DNA of 64,000 bases from Clostridia bacterium (GTDB lineage Bacteria; Bacillota; Clostridia; UMGS1883; UMGS1540): the NCBI GenBank assembly GCA_017442155.1, contig JAFSAU010000003.1, positions 1-64,000 of the forward strand. Direction: 5' to 3'. Positions 17,800 to 27,663 of the stretch are shown in pieces. Within the stretch, counting starts at the first letter, position 1. Every line of letters starts with the position of its first letter. The notes beneath the pieces were generated by a model. The model did not search any database, was not told where the DNA came from, and saw only the letters and a program-made list of their open reading frames with translations. The translations under genes were made by a program, and so were the position numbers.

Positions 17800-19638
17800 C
17801 TACTCTTGCGTTTCTTCTGTCTCATTTACATCTGCAAAAAGCAGTTCAAACTCTTCTCCATCGATTTTTTCTTTTTCTAAAAGTGTATTTGCAATCAAAC
17901 GAAGTTTTTCTATGTTTTCTGTGAGAAGCTCTTCACACCTTCCATAACACGATTGTATAATTGCGGTGATTTCGGCGTCGATGTCAGCGGCCGTTTTTTC
18001 TGAGTAGTTTTTTGCTTGTTGTGCATAATCACGTCCTACAAAAACTTCATCATGGGGAGAACCGAAAGTCATGGGACCAAGTTTTTCACTCATGCCGTAC
18101 TTTGTGACCATATCCCTGGCAATAGCCGTGGCACGCTGCATGTCGTTAGAAGCTCCGGTACTGATATCGTCAAGTTCCAGCTTTTCCGCAACACGACCAC
18201 CGAGAAGTGCAACGATATCCTCCAGCATATCCTGCCGCGATTCAAAAAACTTATCTTCTTTCGGCAATGACATCGTGTATCCACCTGCACGTCCGCGGGG
18301 AATAATGGAAATCTGATGCACCGGATCCTGTGTTGGCAAAAGCTTCGCAATCAAAGCGTGACCGGCTTCATGAAACGCCGTGAGTCGCTTCGCTTTTTCA
18401 TTTCGGATTCTATTTGCCTTTTCCGGGCCTGCAATTACCTTTATAAGAGCTTCATCAATATTGTTTTTAGAAATTTTGTCCTGCTTGTTCCGCGCGGCTA
18501 AAATAGCACTTTCATTCAGAAGATTTTCCAAGTCAGCACCGGTAAAGCCAGTTGTTCCTTTTGCAACGTCTTTTAAATTTACATCTGTTGCAAACGGCTT
18601 ACCTTTGGCGTGAACCTTCAAAATCGCTTCGCGTTCCCCTGCGTCAGGGATATCCACCACAACCTGACGGTCAAAACGTCCGGGACGAAGCAATGCGGGA
18701 TCCAGAATGTCCGGTCTGTTTGTGGCCGCAATAATAATGATACCTTCATTTGCACCAAAGCCGTCCATTTCCACGAGCAGCTGATTCAGGGTCTGCTCTC
18801 TCTCATCATGTCCTCCACCGAGACCGGCACCCCTATGTCGTCCAACAGCATCAATTTCATCAATAAAAATAATGCATGGTAGATTCTTCTTTGCTTCTGC
18901 GAACAAATCACGTACACGGGATGCACCTACGCCTACGAACATTTCAACAAAATCACTACCACTTATGCTGAAAAATGCAACGCCGGCCTCCCCGGCCACA
19001 GCTTTTGCAAGAAGCGTTTTGCCCGTTCCCGGAGGCCCAACAAGAAGAACACCCTTTGGAATTCGTGCACCAAGCTCAAGAAAGCGTTTGGGCGCTTTTA
19101 AAAAGTCCACAATTTCTTTAAGCTCATGTTTTTCTTCCTCGGCACCGGCCACATCTGCGAAGGTTTTTTTATTGCCGGAATCAGACATTTTTCTTGCCCT
19201 GCTTTTTCCGAACGAAGACATCCGTCCTCCTCCACCGCCCTGGGCTTGCTGCATCATGATAAACCAGAATACGGCCACTACAACAACAATCAGGAGTGTA
19301 GGTAAAATAGACAGCCAGAAAGGCATTTCCTCCGGAGGTGCATACTCCACCTGTAATGAATTATCACTTATTTGATCCTTAATAATTTCACCGGCATATA
19401 ATGTAATATCCGAAGAGGAAATTACAGGAACAACAACCTCTCGGCCGTCCTCTCTCATGGTTGCGATAATTTGCTGTTCTTCTATAACTAATTTTTCAAC
19501 CTTCTCATTCTCTATCCAGTTAATGAGTTCAGAAAAACTGTGATTCTGTGTAATATCCGCATCTAAAAGATTCCAAAGTAATAACACAGCCACGATCAGA
19601 ACAATATAAAAACTAATGCTTTTCAATATTTTAGGCAT
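17800..19638 (-). CDS. ftsH: ATP-dependent membrane zinc metalloprotease FtsH
   Basis: The 612-aa protein has an N-terminal membrane helix ([16 protein letters not shown]), an extracytoplasmic domain, a second helix near residue 115, the AAA module (Walker A GPPGTGKT about residues 202-209, SRH region [20 protein letters not shown]) and the zinc site HEAGH at 423-427. It degrades membrane and regulatory proteins. Order hpt-ftsH is the classical Gram-positive tilS-hpt-ftsH arrangement. It has its own promoter at 19663-19691 and GGAGGGGG as ribosome site. Confidence 0.98.
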   Translation of the reverse strand: MPKILKSISFYIVLIVAVLLLWNLLDADITQNHSFSELINWIENEKVEKLVIEEQQIIATMREDGREVVVPVISSSDITLYAGEIIKDQISDNSLQVEYAPPEEMPFWLSILPTLLIVVVVAVFWFIMMQQAQGGGGGRMSSFGKSRARKMSDSGNKKTFADVAGAEEEKHELKEIVDFLKAPKRFLELGARIPKGVLLVGPPGTGKTLLAKAVAGEAGVAFFSISGSDFVEMFVGVGASRVRDLFAEAKKNLPCIIFIDEIDAVGRHRGAGLGGGHDEREQTLNQLLVEMDGFGANEGIIIIAATNRPDILDPALLRPGRFDRQVVVDIPDAGEREAILKVHAKGKPFATDVNLKDVAKGTTGFTGADLENLLNESAILAARNKQDKISKNNIDEALIKVIAGPEKANRIRNEKAKRLTAFHEAGHALIAKLLPTQDPVHQISIIPRGRAGGYTMSLPKEDKFFESRQDMLEDIVALLGGRVAEKLELDDISTGASNDMQRATAIARDMVTKYGMSEKLGPMTFGSPHDEVFVGRDYAQQAKNYSEKTAADIDAEITAIIQSCYGRCEELLTENIEKLRLIANTLLEKEKIDGEEFELLFADVNETEETQE

Positions 19639-19662
19639 ATTTCCCCCTCCTATTTCTTTTTT

Positions 19663-19691
19663 ATTTTATCATGCTTTATATAAGAATGCAA
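19663..19691 (-). promoter_or_regulatory. Promoter of ftsH
   Basis: -35 TTGCAT (19686-19691), 17-bp spacer, -10 TAAAAT (19663-19668), located in the 86-nt gap after hpt. It lets ftsH be expressed independently of the upstream operon. Confidence 0.7.
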
Positions 19692-19724
19692 GCAGTTTGG
19701 AAAAAAATTACATAAAATAAACTT

Positions 19725-20267
19725 TTATTCATTTTCATATATTTCTCGTTTTAAGATACCGACAAAAGGTAGATTCCGATACTTTTCGTCATAATCAAGT
19801 CCATACCCGACAACAAATTCATCCGGAATATCAAACCCTACATAATCTGCGACAATATCCGCCTTTCTACGATCCGGCTTATTTAAAATTGTACAGATTT
19901 TAATGGATTTAACGCCACGCTGTATCAATAATTTTTTCAGATAATTCAGTGTCACACCACTGTCAAGAATATCCTCGGCAATTAAAACATCTTTTCCCTC
20001 CACAGGTCGATCTAAATCCTTTAAAATTTTAACAACACCGCTTGATTTACTGGATGCCCCGTAACTGGAAACGGCCATGAAATCAACGGATGCCGGTATT
20101 GACAGATTTCGGAATAAATCTGCCGCAAAAACAAAGCCGCCTTTCAGAATGGAAACCATAAGCAAGTCCTTATTTGCATAATCTTCCGAAATCTGTTTTG
20201 CCAGTTCTTTAACCTTTCCTTTTAAATCTTCTTCTGAAATAAGTACTCTTTCAATTGCCTGTATCAT
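19725..20267 (-). CDS. hpt: Hypoxanthine phosphoribosyltransferase
   Basis: This 180-aa purine salvage enzyme converts hypoxanthine and guanine to IMP and GMP with PRPP. It shows the PRPP-binding loop DVLIAEDILDSGVTLNYL near residue 95, SILKGGFVFAADLFR near residue 40, and the purine-specificity end YVGFDIPDEFVVGYGLDYDEKYRNLP. In Firmicutes Hpt also interacts with FtsH and TilS gene regulation. It lies 32 nt after tilS. Confidence 0.97.
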   Translation of the reverse strand: MIQAIERVLISEEDLKGKVKELAKQISEDYANKDLLMVSILKGGFVFAADLFRNLSIPASVDFMAVSSYGASSKSSGVVKILKDLDRPVEGKDVLIAEDILDSGVTLNYLKKLLIQRGVKSIKICTILNKPDRRKADIVADYVGFDIPDEFVVGYGLDYDEKYRNLPFVGILKREIYENE

Positions 20268-20299
20268 AAGTATATCCTTCTTTCTTTATTCTTACACGT

Positions 20300-21565
20300 T
20301 CATATTTCCTCAATTTTTATATGAAGATTTTCTCCTGAACTCGGCACAAACGCACCGCTTCTTCGCATATCTCCAACCGCAGCAATTTGTCCCTCGCAGA
20401 CGATAATAGGATACACATCTCTTTTTCGACGTGGTATTTTTTCGTCAGTGAAAAAATCGCTTATTTTTTTATGTCCCTGCATTCCTTCAGGAGTAAAAAC
20501 ATCTCCGTTTCGTCTTATTCTTACGGTGTATTTTTTTCGCGGAAGAGCCAAACCGTTTTCTCCAACGATAATACGAAACTTTCCAAAGAATACCTCTCCC
20601 TCTTCTGGGAGTGAAACAGTAGATGGCAGTTCCATATCAGGTCTATAAACTACAATGTTTCCGTATTCCCGCTCTGCAATTTTTCCGTTTGATAACATAT
20701 GAACACTGCCGTTTTTTTTCTCTAAAAGTTCAAGAATTTTATTTACATCTGCAAAACTGTCTGCCTCAACACGTACGGCCCGACGGCGGAGTGTAATTGG
20801 CATGGAAAAAAGTGTCTCCACAGAAAAAAAAGTGGCATCACGCTCTTTATGCATGACGGTAAAGTTCTCCGCTTGTGTTTGCATGTATTGATTTTCTTCT
20901 GTCAGAATTTCAGTCATTCTTGGTATCGTTTCCAGAAAGGACGGATTGATATCCATAATTTGCGGGAGCAGATTATGGCGTATGTTATTTCTTGTGTAGG
21001 TTATATCACTGTTTGATGCATCCTGATGCCAGATGAGTTTGTGTTTGTGAAGATACGCTTCAATGTCTTCTCTTGAAAACCCGAGTAACGGACGGCAAAC
21101 ACCATCCTTTCTTTTTTTCTGAATGCCGCAAAGTCCATCTAATCCGCAGCCCCGGATGAAGTGCATAAGTACAGATTCAGCTGCATCATTTTTATTATGT
21201 GCAGTTAAAATCACATCAGCTCCAAGGCTCATAAAAAACCGATATCGTACCTCTCTTCCCGCCAGTTCAAGCGAAATTTTATTATCTTTCGCGATTTTTT
21301 GTACATTTGCATCGTGCAAAAAGAAAGGTATGTTCCATTCTTTACAAAGTGATTCCACAAAAGCCGCATCATCAAAAGCCTCCGGTCTTAAATTATGATT
21401 TACATGGGCACAAGATAGCGTAAACCCCCATTCTTTCCGAAGCCTATATAGCAAATGAAGTAGACAAACAGAATCTGCACCCCCGGATACAGCGGCAACA
21501 ACATGCGCCTGCTTTTCAAAGAGCTTTTCATTCAAAATTTCATTCTTAAACGCTGAAAATAACAA
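20300..21565 (-). CDS. tilS: tRNA(Ile)-lysidine synthetase TilS
   Basis: The 421-aa N-type ATP pyrophosphatase has the P-loop AVSGGADSVCLLHLL near residue 27, CAHVNHNLRP near residue 53 and LTAHNKNDAAESVLMHFIRG near residue 123, plus a C-terminal substrate-binding region. It changes C34 of tRNA-Ile(CAU) to lysidine, an essential modification for reading AUA. Translation starts at TTG 21565 with GGAGGT upstream. It sits in the dnaB-tilS-hpt string. Confidence 0.96.
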   Translation of the reverse strand: MLFSAFKNEILNEKLFEKQAHVVAAVSGGADSVCLLHLLYRLRKEWGFTLSCAHVNHNLRPEAFDDAAFVESLCKEWNIPFFLHDANVQKIAKDNKISLELAGREVRYRFFMSLGADVILTAHNKNDAAESVLMHFIRGCGLDGLCGIQKKRKDGVCRPLLGFSREDIEAYLHKHKLIWHQDASNSDITYTRNNIRHNLLPQIMDINPSFLETIPRMTEILTEENQYMQTQAENFTVMHKERDATFFSVETLFSMPITLRRRAVRVEADSFADVNKILELLEKKNGSVHMLSNGKIAEREYGNIVVYRPDMELPSTVSLPEEGEVFFGKFRIIVGENGLALPRKKYTVRIRRNGDVFTPEGMQGHKKISDFFTDEKIPRRKRDVYPIIVCEGQIAAVGDMRRSGAFVPSSGENLHIKIEEI

Positions 21566-21577
21566 GAGAAACCTCCG

Positions 21578-22900
21578 TTAATGAACTGTGTCCGGCTCCA
21601 TAAATGTCGTGTATTCACCCCGCCAGACAAGATCAATCTTTCCGGTTGAACCGCTTCTGTGCTTTGCAATAATACACTCCGCCAGATTTGCTTCCTCCGG
21701 CGATGCATCATCATCTGTTGTACGTTGCAGGAACATAACAATATCCGCATCCTGCTCTATAGCACCTGATTCACGCAGGTCACTGAGTGCAGGCCGATCC
21801 CGTGTGACAGCCGCACGAGATAATTGCGAAAGCGTCAGCACCGGCACTTCCAATTCTTTTGCCATAATCTTTAAAGATCGGGAAATTTCAGAAACTTCCT
21901 GTTGCCGACTCTCTGTTTTTTTTCCACCCTGCATAAGCTGTAGATAGTCAATCACCACAAGCCCGAGACCCTTTTCAAGCTTTAAACGGCGACATTTTGC
22001 CCGCATTTCCGAAACAGGAATGCTCGGCGTGTCATCAATGTAAATCGGTGCTTTAACCAGCCCGCCCAGTGCATGGGCAATTTTTTTCATATCTTCTCCG
22101 GTAATATTTCCGGTGCGGAATTTTTCGCCTTCGATTTTTGCATCGCTCCACAAAAGACGGTTTGCGAGCTGCTCTTTTGACATTTCCAGGGTGAAAATGG
22201 CCACTGGTTCTTTTGTTGCCTTAGCCACATGTCCGGCAATATTTAATGCAAAGCTACTTTTACCTATACCGGGTCTTGCGGCCAGAATAATAAGATCTGT
22301 TTTTTGCAATCCCGATGTAATTGCATCCAGCTGCTTAAAGCCTGTAGGGAGGCCACCCATTTTGCCGCCGGAAGCACGTATGCTTTCAATGCTTTTAATT
22401 ACATCCGGCATTACATCACGGATATGATAAAACCCTTTTAAATCCCGTCCTTGCAGAATGCTGAAAATCTTTTGCTCTGCACTGTCCAGAATTCTGGATA
22501 TATCCTCATCTGCAGCATAGCACATATCAGCAATTTCATTGGACGCTGATATCAGGCGGCGTAATACAGCCTTTTCTTTAATAATATCAAGATAGTACTT
22601 TACGTTTTCTGTTGTATCAACACTGTCCACAATCGTGGCAAGGTATGAAACACCACCAATTTTTTCCAAATTATCCTTGAGCTCCCCGGATAAAACAATT
22701 AAATCCAGTGGTACGTTTTCTAAAAAAAGATGACTTAGGGCATCAAAAATAATTTTATGCTGTTCAAAATAAAAATCATTTGCGTGCAGTTGCAGCTCCA
22801 TCACCCTTGAAAGTGCTGCACTGTTTTTTATCATACAGCCCAGAACCCCCTGTTCGGCTTCCAGGCTGTAGGGAACATTCCTGGTTAGTTGCTCATCCAC
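21578..22900 (-). CDS. dnaB: Replicative DNA helicase DnaB/DnaC
   Basis: This 440-aa helicase has the N-terminal domain (NVPYSLEAEQGVLGCMIKN) and a RecA-fold motor with Walker A ARPGIGKSSFALN near residue 210, GLVVIDYLQLM, SQLSRAAVTRDRPALSDLRESG and IVMFLQR. It unwinds DNA at the fork. I prefer GTG 22900: GAGGTG sits 6 nt upstream of it and overlaps the other candidate, GTG 22909. It follows rplI closely, the usual rplI-dnaB order of Gram-positives. Confidence 0.97.
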   Translation of the reverse strand: MDEQLTRNVPYSLEAEQGVLGCMIKNSAALSRVMELQLHANDFYFEQHKIIFDALSHLFLENVPLDLIVLSGELKDNLEKIGGVSYLATIVDSVDTTENVKYYLDIIKEKAVLRRLISASNEIADMCYAADEDISRILDSAEQKIFSILQGRDLKGFYHIRDVMPDVIKSIESIRASGGKMGGLPTGFKQLDAITSGLQKTDLIILAARPGIGKSSFALNIAGHVAKATKEPVAIFTLEMSKEQLANRLLWSDAKIEGEKFRTGNITGEDMKKIAHALGGLVKAPIYIDDTPSIPVSEMRAKCRRLKLEKGLGLVVIDYLQLMQGGKKTESRQQEVSEISRSLKIMAKELEVPVLTLSQLSRAAVTRDRPALSDLRESGAIEQDADIVMFLQRTTDDDASPEEANLAECIIAKHRSGSTGKIDLVWRGEYTTFMEPDTVH

Positions 22901-22913
22901 AGAGCTCACCTCA

Positions 22914-23360
22914 CTATTCTTCTTCTACCTGCACATTAATTTTTGCACTGATTTCCGGATACACTTTTATTTCCACACCGGTTGTACCAATAGATTTGAT
23001 ACCATCCCCCACAAGAACCTTGCGTTTATCCACAACCACATGTAGCTGCATTTTGATAGCTTCTGCAACGGCCTGGCCGGTAATAGAACCGAATAGTTTT
23101 CCGTTTTCTCCAGCCTTTGCCCGCATGGTAACCGTCTTGCCTTCCAGCTTTTGTGCGGTTTCCTTTGCTACGGCAATTTCCTGTTCCTTATGGTAACGAG
23201 CTGAATCTTCTTTTCCTGCGAAATCATTCATAGCTGCCTTTGTAGCTTCCTGAGCCAGATTTTTAGGTAGAAGGAAATTACGGGCATAACCATCGCTTAC
23301 ATCAACCAATTGACCCTTCTTCCCTTTTCCCTTCACATCTGCAAGTAAAATCACTTTCAT
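22914..23360 (-). CDS. rplI: 50S ribosomal protein L9
   Basis: The 148-aa protein begins [36 protein letters not shown], split by a long helix from the C-terminal rRNA-binding domain ([15 protein letters not shown]). It helps hold mRNA frame and subunit structure. It stands between gdpP and dnaB, a conserved arrangement. AAAGGAG precedes the ATG. Confidence 0.98.
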   Translation of the reverse strand: MKVILLADVKGKGKKGQLVDVSDGYARNFLLPKNLAQEATKAAMNDFAGKEDSARYHKEQEIAVAKETAQKLEGKTVTMRAKAGENGKLFGSITGQAVAEAIKMQLHVVVDKRKVLVGDGIKSIGTTGVEIKVYPEISAKINVQVEEE

Positions 23361-23374
23361 TTTCTTTCTCCTTT

Positions 23375-25351
23375 CTAATTTTCCGCAAAATATTCTTCCA
23401 GGACTTGTAAAAGTTTTTCTTTTGCTGTTTCCGGTGACGTGTCCTTAAGCTGCGCTCCGGCAACAGAAAAATGTCCGCCACCGCCAAGCTTTTCCAGTAT
23501 CACTTGTACATTTGCGCTCCCCGTAGATCTTCCGCTGATGATGCATCCATTATCTCTTTTTGCAATAACAAACGAAGCTTCAATTCCCGCTATATTCAGG
23601 AGCTCATCGGCCGCCTGCGCAATAATAGAAGAAGAGCGCACCTCGTTAGTAACTGAAACAGCAATATGTTCCCTTACAACCTGTGCCCCTTGAATCAGGG
23701 CTGCTTTCATCGTAAAAGTTTCCAAATTATTTTTAAAATATTGCTTTACGACAATAGGATCAATACCGGAACGACGGAGATAAGCCGCAGCCTCCAAAGT
23801 ACGAACCCCTGTTTTGAATGTAAAACACTTTGTATCCAAATATATTCCTGCATATAAGGCTTCTGCTTCAATTTTGAGTAAAATGTTTTTATTGCTCAGA
23901 TACGGCAACATCTCTGTTAACATTTCACAAGTAGAGGAAGCATATGGCTCATGGTACAAAAGTGTAAGATTTTTGATAGAATCGCTACTCCTTCTATGAT
24001 GGTCAATAAGCACTACCTGGTCAGTTACACCAAAAAATTCAGTTGTTTCTATATAGGATGGTGAATTCGTATCCATAACCAAAAGCAGAGATTTAGCTGT
24101 TATGATCTCATGCATAACGGACGTTTTAACAAAGACGCCCTGATAAGCAGGATCCTCCATCGCTTTTTTGGCAACCGTCAAAGCAGTATCATCATATTCA
24201 TATTGTAAAATATACGCCTTTTTCCCAAGACTTCTCGAAATTGCAACAGCCCCCATTGCTGCGCCAATGCAATCAATGTCTCCATTTTTATGCCCGATAA
24301 TAATTACATTGTCACTTTGCTTTATCAGCTCACGCAGTGCAAGAGCAACAACACGTGCTTTCACTTTTGTCCGACGCTCCACCTCGCGTGTTTTTCCACC
24401 AAAATATTGCAAAGCGTTGCTATCTTTTAAAACAACCTGGTCTCCGCCGCGTCCTAAAGCCATATCCAAAGCGTTCCTGGCAAACATATCATTTTCTGCA
24501 AATGTTTCGCCATCCGCACCAATTCCAATACTGAGCGTTGGTGCAATCGTATTGCCGCACTGGATTTCCCGAACGGTGTCAAGAACCTGAAATTTCTTCT
24601 GTATAAGTCCGCGGAGTGCCTTTGCGTTAATAGCTATAGAATATCTGTCACGTTCTGTTTTGCGCATCACACCGCCTGCCTCTGTTACCATGGCAGTCAA
24701 GCTCCTATCAACAGCTGTTTGCACGGCGTTCCGGGCTTCATCCTCCAGTCCCTGCATTACTTCTTCATAATTATCAAAAGCGGCAATAATTGCCACGTAT
24801 TTTTCATTTTCATATCGTAGAGCAAGACTATCATAATCATTGATGTCCAGAAAATAGACCAGAATCAGCTCCCCTCCGTCTTCCTGAGGTGGAGTCTTAT
24901 GCGCGTGTAATTCAAAAATCCGACCGTTAACAGTTGTTTTACACGACGGATACTTTCCATTTTCATCCATTGCTTTCACGTCGAAATCCTTTGCGTATTC
25001 CCGGATGTCTTTTTGAAAAAGAAGCGTCCCGCCCATCAATTTATCCATGGTGCTGTTATACCAGATAATCTTCCCTTTTTCGGTTACAGAAACAGCCGGG
25101 AAAGGAAAACCGGGCATGGACTCCGAAGCACCCACATGCATTGTCGCATTTTCTAAGTATGTCTGCATCTGTCGAACACCTCGATGATATGAAAGCTCAC
25201 CGAAAAGAAAAGACAAAATAAGCGCACAGGCCATGACACCTGCAAGTACATACGCCCGCGTTGCCAGTGTAAACGCAATGCAACAAACAATAATAACTTT
25301 TGAATAGATATCACCGATATAAAAGCGAGGCTTGAATTCTTTATTTTTCAT
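23375..25351 (-). CDS. gdpP: Cyclic-di-AMP phosphodiesterase GdpP
   Basis: The 658-aa membrane protein has two N-terminal helices (residues about 15-55), a PAS-like domain, a degenerate GGDEF domain ([11 protein letters not shown]), and a DHH-DHHA1 module. The DHH motif is Asp450-His451-His452 ([11 protein letters not shown]), with [20 protein letters not shown] upstream and [12 protein letters not shown] in DHHA1. It hydrolyses c-di-AMP, controlling potassium and wall homeostasis. It lies 6 nt after yybS and 14 nt before rplI. Confidence 0.97.
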   Translation of the reverse strand: MKNKEFKPRFYIGDIYSKVIIVCCIAFTLATRAYVLAGVMACALILSFLFGELSYHRGVRQMQTYLENATMHVGASESMPGFPFPAVSVTEKGKIIWYNSTMDKLMGGTLLFQKDIREYAKDFDVKAMDENGKYPSCKTTVNGRIFELHAHKTPPQEDGGELILVYFLDINDYDSLALRYENEKYVAIIAAFDNYEEVMQGLEDEARNAVQTAVDRSLTAMVTEAGGVMRKTERDRYSIAINAKALRGLIQKKFQVLDTVREIQCGNTIAPTLSIGIGADGETFAENDMFARNALDMALGRGGDQVVLKDSNALQYFGGKTREVERRTKVKARVVALALRELIKQSDNVIIIGHKNGDIDCIGAAMGAVAISRSLGKKAYILQYEYDDTALTVAKKAMEDPAYQGVFVKTSVMHEIITAKSLLLVMDTNSPSYIETTEFFGVTDQVVLIDHHRRSSDSIKNLTLLYHEPYASSTCEMLTEMLPYLSNKNILLKIEAEALYAGIYLDTKCFTFKTGVRTLEAAAYLRRSGIDPIVVKQYFKNNLETFTMKAALIQGAQVVREHIAVSVTNEVRSSSIIAQAADELLNIAGIEASFVIAKRDNGCIISGRSTGSANVQVILEKLGGGGHFSVAGAQLKDTSPETAKEKLLQVLEEYFAEN

Positions 25352-25357
25352 TTCTCC

Positions 25358-26260
25358 CTACTTTCTGACGCCCTGTACGTCTCTGGACATTCCCATAAAG
25401 CAAAGCATTGCCAAAAAAATTCCTCCAAGAAAAGAAGAAATTGCAAGAAGAACAGCAAGAAGCAAAATACGAAATCCCTTTCGTACTCCCTTTTTAATTA
25501 AAAAAGCATCGACAGCCGACATCCCGCAAACAACATGTAGCATAAACACAAAGTTCGTCACATTCAAAAGCACCGGTGATGTACTGAACATGGAAAGTAA
25601 AAATAAAAACACAAAAATCAAGCTTATACTGCCAGATATACGCAATTCATGAAAAAAAGGCATTGAATCAATCATATTTCCTTGTTTTTTCAAACAAAAG
25701 CGCGTAATAGCAAAAACAATATATACATATACTAAAGATACGAAAAGATACAAAAACGGTAGCAAGGTTTGAAGCATCTGAGAAAAATACTGTAAAACCA
25801 ACCGCATATCCGATGCCGTCTCTGTCGCTACCCCAACGCCGGAAGAAAGCAGAATATCCGAAAACTGTTGTAAAGGACGACTGAAGAGAAGTTCTGCCGG
25901 GGTGCACTGTTGCAAATTGCAAGCGAAAAGCGTAAAAGCAGTTAAAACCGCTGCTTCAATCAAGGTGGAGATCATGAGCATCAGCGAAAAGCCTTTTCTT
26001 TTATTAAGAAAAAAACCTATAACATACGCGCTTATGGAATGTGTTCCAATTAGCAATGCTGTCGGAAGCCCGTCCGCAAAAAAGCCGGCGAAAAACAAAA
26101 GCGGCAAAGCAAACGCTGTATATTGTACACCATACTTTGCTGTATACCACGCAATAAGTATACCGGAAAAAAATAACAAAACATCAATAGCGGGTACGAA
26201 CAAAACCGCCAGAAGAAGGAGGGGCCATAAAAGACACTTAAATATGAAATTTCTCCGCAT
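25358..26260 (-). CDS. YybS-type DUF2232 membrane protein
   Basis: The 300-aa integral membrane protein has about eight hydrophobic segments from residue 9 to 290. It matches by size, topology and position the DUF2232/YybS protein found directly before gdpP and rplI in many Firmicutes; the fold resembles ECF transporter S components. The ligand is unknown. The start ATG 26260 has GGAGGCA 10 nt upstream. It is the first gene of the yybS-gdpP-rplI-dnaB unit, downstream of a strong promoter and a palindromic site. Confidence 0.8.
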   Translation of the reverse strand: MRRNFIFKCLLWPLLLLAVLFVPAIDVLLFFSGILIAWYTAKYGVQYTAFALPLLFFAGFFADGLPTALLIGTHSISAYVIGFFLNKRKGFSLMLMISTLIEAAVLTAFTLFACNLQQCTPAELLFSRPLQQFSDILLSSGVGVATETASDMRLVLQYFSQMLQTLLPFLYLFVSLVYVYIVFAITRFCLKKQGNMIDSMPFFHELRISGSISLIFVFLFLLSMFSTSPVLLNVTNFVFMLHVVCGMSAVDAFLIKKGVRKGFRILLLAVLLAISSFLGGIFLAMLCFMGMSRDVQGVRK

Positions 26261-26302
26261 ATCGATATCCTGCCTCCGATTTATCTAATCTAATGTAATA
26301 TA

Positions 26303-26318
26303 AACAGAATATTCTGTT
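26303..26318. promoter_or_regulatory. Perfect 16-bp palindrome in the yybS leader
   Basis: AACAGAATATTCTGTT is fully self-complementary and lies 10 nt after the -10 box, at the expected first transcribed bases. Position and symmetry suggest a repressor operator. No family consensus I know matches. Confidence 0.55.
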
Positions 26319-26327
26319 CATCATTTT

Positions 26328-26356
26328 ATTATAACACAAAAAAAGCTCTGTGTCAA
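26328..26356 (-). promoter_or_regulatory. Consensus promoter of yybS-gdpP-rplI-dnaB operon
   Basis: -35 TTGACA (26351-26356), 17-bp spacer, -10 TATAAT (26328-26333). Both hexamers are perfect. It lies within 20 nt of the dprA stop. Confidence 0.93.
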
Positions 26357-26373
26357 AAGAAATCAAAAAGACT

Positions 26374-27519
26374 TTATAAACCAAAACGATTTCCGGGATA
26401 CACCCTTACTTTCCCCTTGATTTGCAACATTGTGATAATAGACTGCGCTTCCCGGATGGAAACTCCTGAATTCCTTGATAATTCGTTTATATGAAGCGGC
26501 TCTCTTGTTAAATATTTATACAGTCTTTTTTCATACTCTGTAACATGAGATTCCCGCAGAATTTCCGCCTCATTTTCACTGACAAAATCCTTTTCTTCAA
26601 ACAGTATTTGTTCTTTAGTTTCTGTCTCGAGGTCAAAAAACTCCGGATATCGCAACAAGTATTCTGCTATAATTGCATCAGCCCCGGTAAGAAGTGCTGC
26701 ACCATCCTGAATCAGACGATTTGTTCCAGAGGACATCGGATTAGAAATATTTCCGGGCAGTGCAAAAACATCGCGGCCCTGTTCTGCTGCATATTTTGCG
26801 GTAATCAAAGCCCCGCTTTTTTCTCCAGCTTCCATAACGGCAACCCCAAGAGAAAATGCACTAAGCAGACGGTTACGCATGGGAAAATTAGAGCCTATCG
26901 GCGGTGTTCCTAACGGGAACTCACTGACAAGTGCTCCGTTTTCAGCAATCGCCCTTCTTATCTCGCCATTATCCGCGGGATACTCCACATCCAAACCACA
27001 CCCCATTATGCCGATTGTCTTTCCGCCGCCGCGGAGTGCGCCTCTATGTGCAGCAGAATCTATCCCCATTGCAACGCCGCTTAAAATAATCATCCCGCAT
27101 CTTGCCAGCTGTTCTGCAACACCTATTGCTGCGCTCATGCCATAAGCTGTACTGTGCCTCGTCCCTACAATACAGAATATGTTCCGGCGATGTAGCACAT
27201 CCACAGAGCCTTTAACATATAAAATCATCGGTGGGTCTGGAATTTCATTGAGAATTATGGGGTAGTCCTCTGTACCAAACCCTATCACCCTTATTCCTAA
27301 ACGCTTTGCCTTTTCAATTTCCTTGTCTGCTGTTTTTGTGTTTTTATCAAGCAGTTCATGTAACATGTGCTGGTTTGTAACACCTGCATTAACATATGCT
27401 TTCTTATCCGCAAGATATACTTTTTCTGCGTTCCCGAATATTTCTATTAGTTCTCTTGATCTTCTGGGAGAAACAGTACTCTTTAAATGCAACCACATCA
27501 GGAATAAAAGTTCCGCCAT
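26374..27519 (-). CDS. dprA: DNA-processing protein DprA (Smf)
   Basis: The 381-aa protein loads RecA on incoming single-stranded DNA during transformation. The Rossmann-like core has VGTRHSTAYGMSAAIGVAEQLAR near residue 120, SGVAMGIDSAAHRGALRGGGKTIG, and the GSNFPMRNRLLSAFS and EAGEKSGALITAKYAAEQGRDVFALPGN blocks. A C-terminal winged helix (LHINELSRNSGVS) follows. I favour ATG 27519, 10 nt from GAGGTG; ATG 27528 is 1 nt from it. No topA or comEC is adjacent. Confidence 0.95.
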   Translation of the reverse strand: MAELLFLMWLHLKSTVSPRRSRELIEIFGNAEKVYLADKKAYVNAGVTNQHMLHELLDKNTKTADKEIEKAKRLGIRVIGFGTEDYPIILNEIPDPPMILYVKGSVDVLHRRNIFCIVGTRHSTAYGMSAAIGVAEQLARCGMIILSGVAMGIDSAAHRGALRGGGKTIGIMGCGLDVEYPADNGEIRRAIAENGALVSEFPLGTPPIGSNFPMRNRLLSAFSLGVAVMEAGEKSGALITAKYAAEQGRDVFALPGNISNPMSSGTNRLIQDGAALLTGADAIIAEYLLRYPEFFDLETETKEQILFEEKDFVSENEAEILRESHVTEYEKRLYKYLTREPLHINELSRNSGVSIREAQSIITMLQIKGKVRVYPGNRFGL

Positions 27520-27544
27520 ATTTTTCATTCACCTCTTTTTACAT

Positions 27545-27573
27545 ATAGTACCATAAAAATCCATAAAAGTAAA
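27545..27573 (-). promoter_or_regulatory. Promoter of dprA
   Basis: TTTACT (27568-27573), 17-bp spacer, TACTAT (27545-27550) with TGG before the -10. It mirrors the divergent galE promoter, sharing the same -35 context (AAAAGTAAAGAT / ATCTTTACTTTT). Confidence 0.6.
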
Positions 27574-27614
27574 GATATTTTTCTGTTACTACAGAGAAAA
27601 AAACTATAAAAATC

Positions 27615-27643
27615 TTTACTTTTCACTTATTTTGGTGTAAAAT
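27615..27643 (+). promoter_or_regulatory. Promoter of galE
   Basis: TTTACT (27615-27620), 17-bp spacer, TAAAAT (27638-27643), 20 nt before the galE ATG. It is moderately strong. Confidence 0.6.
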
Positions 27644-27663
27644 AGTAAATGAGGTGATAAATA

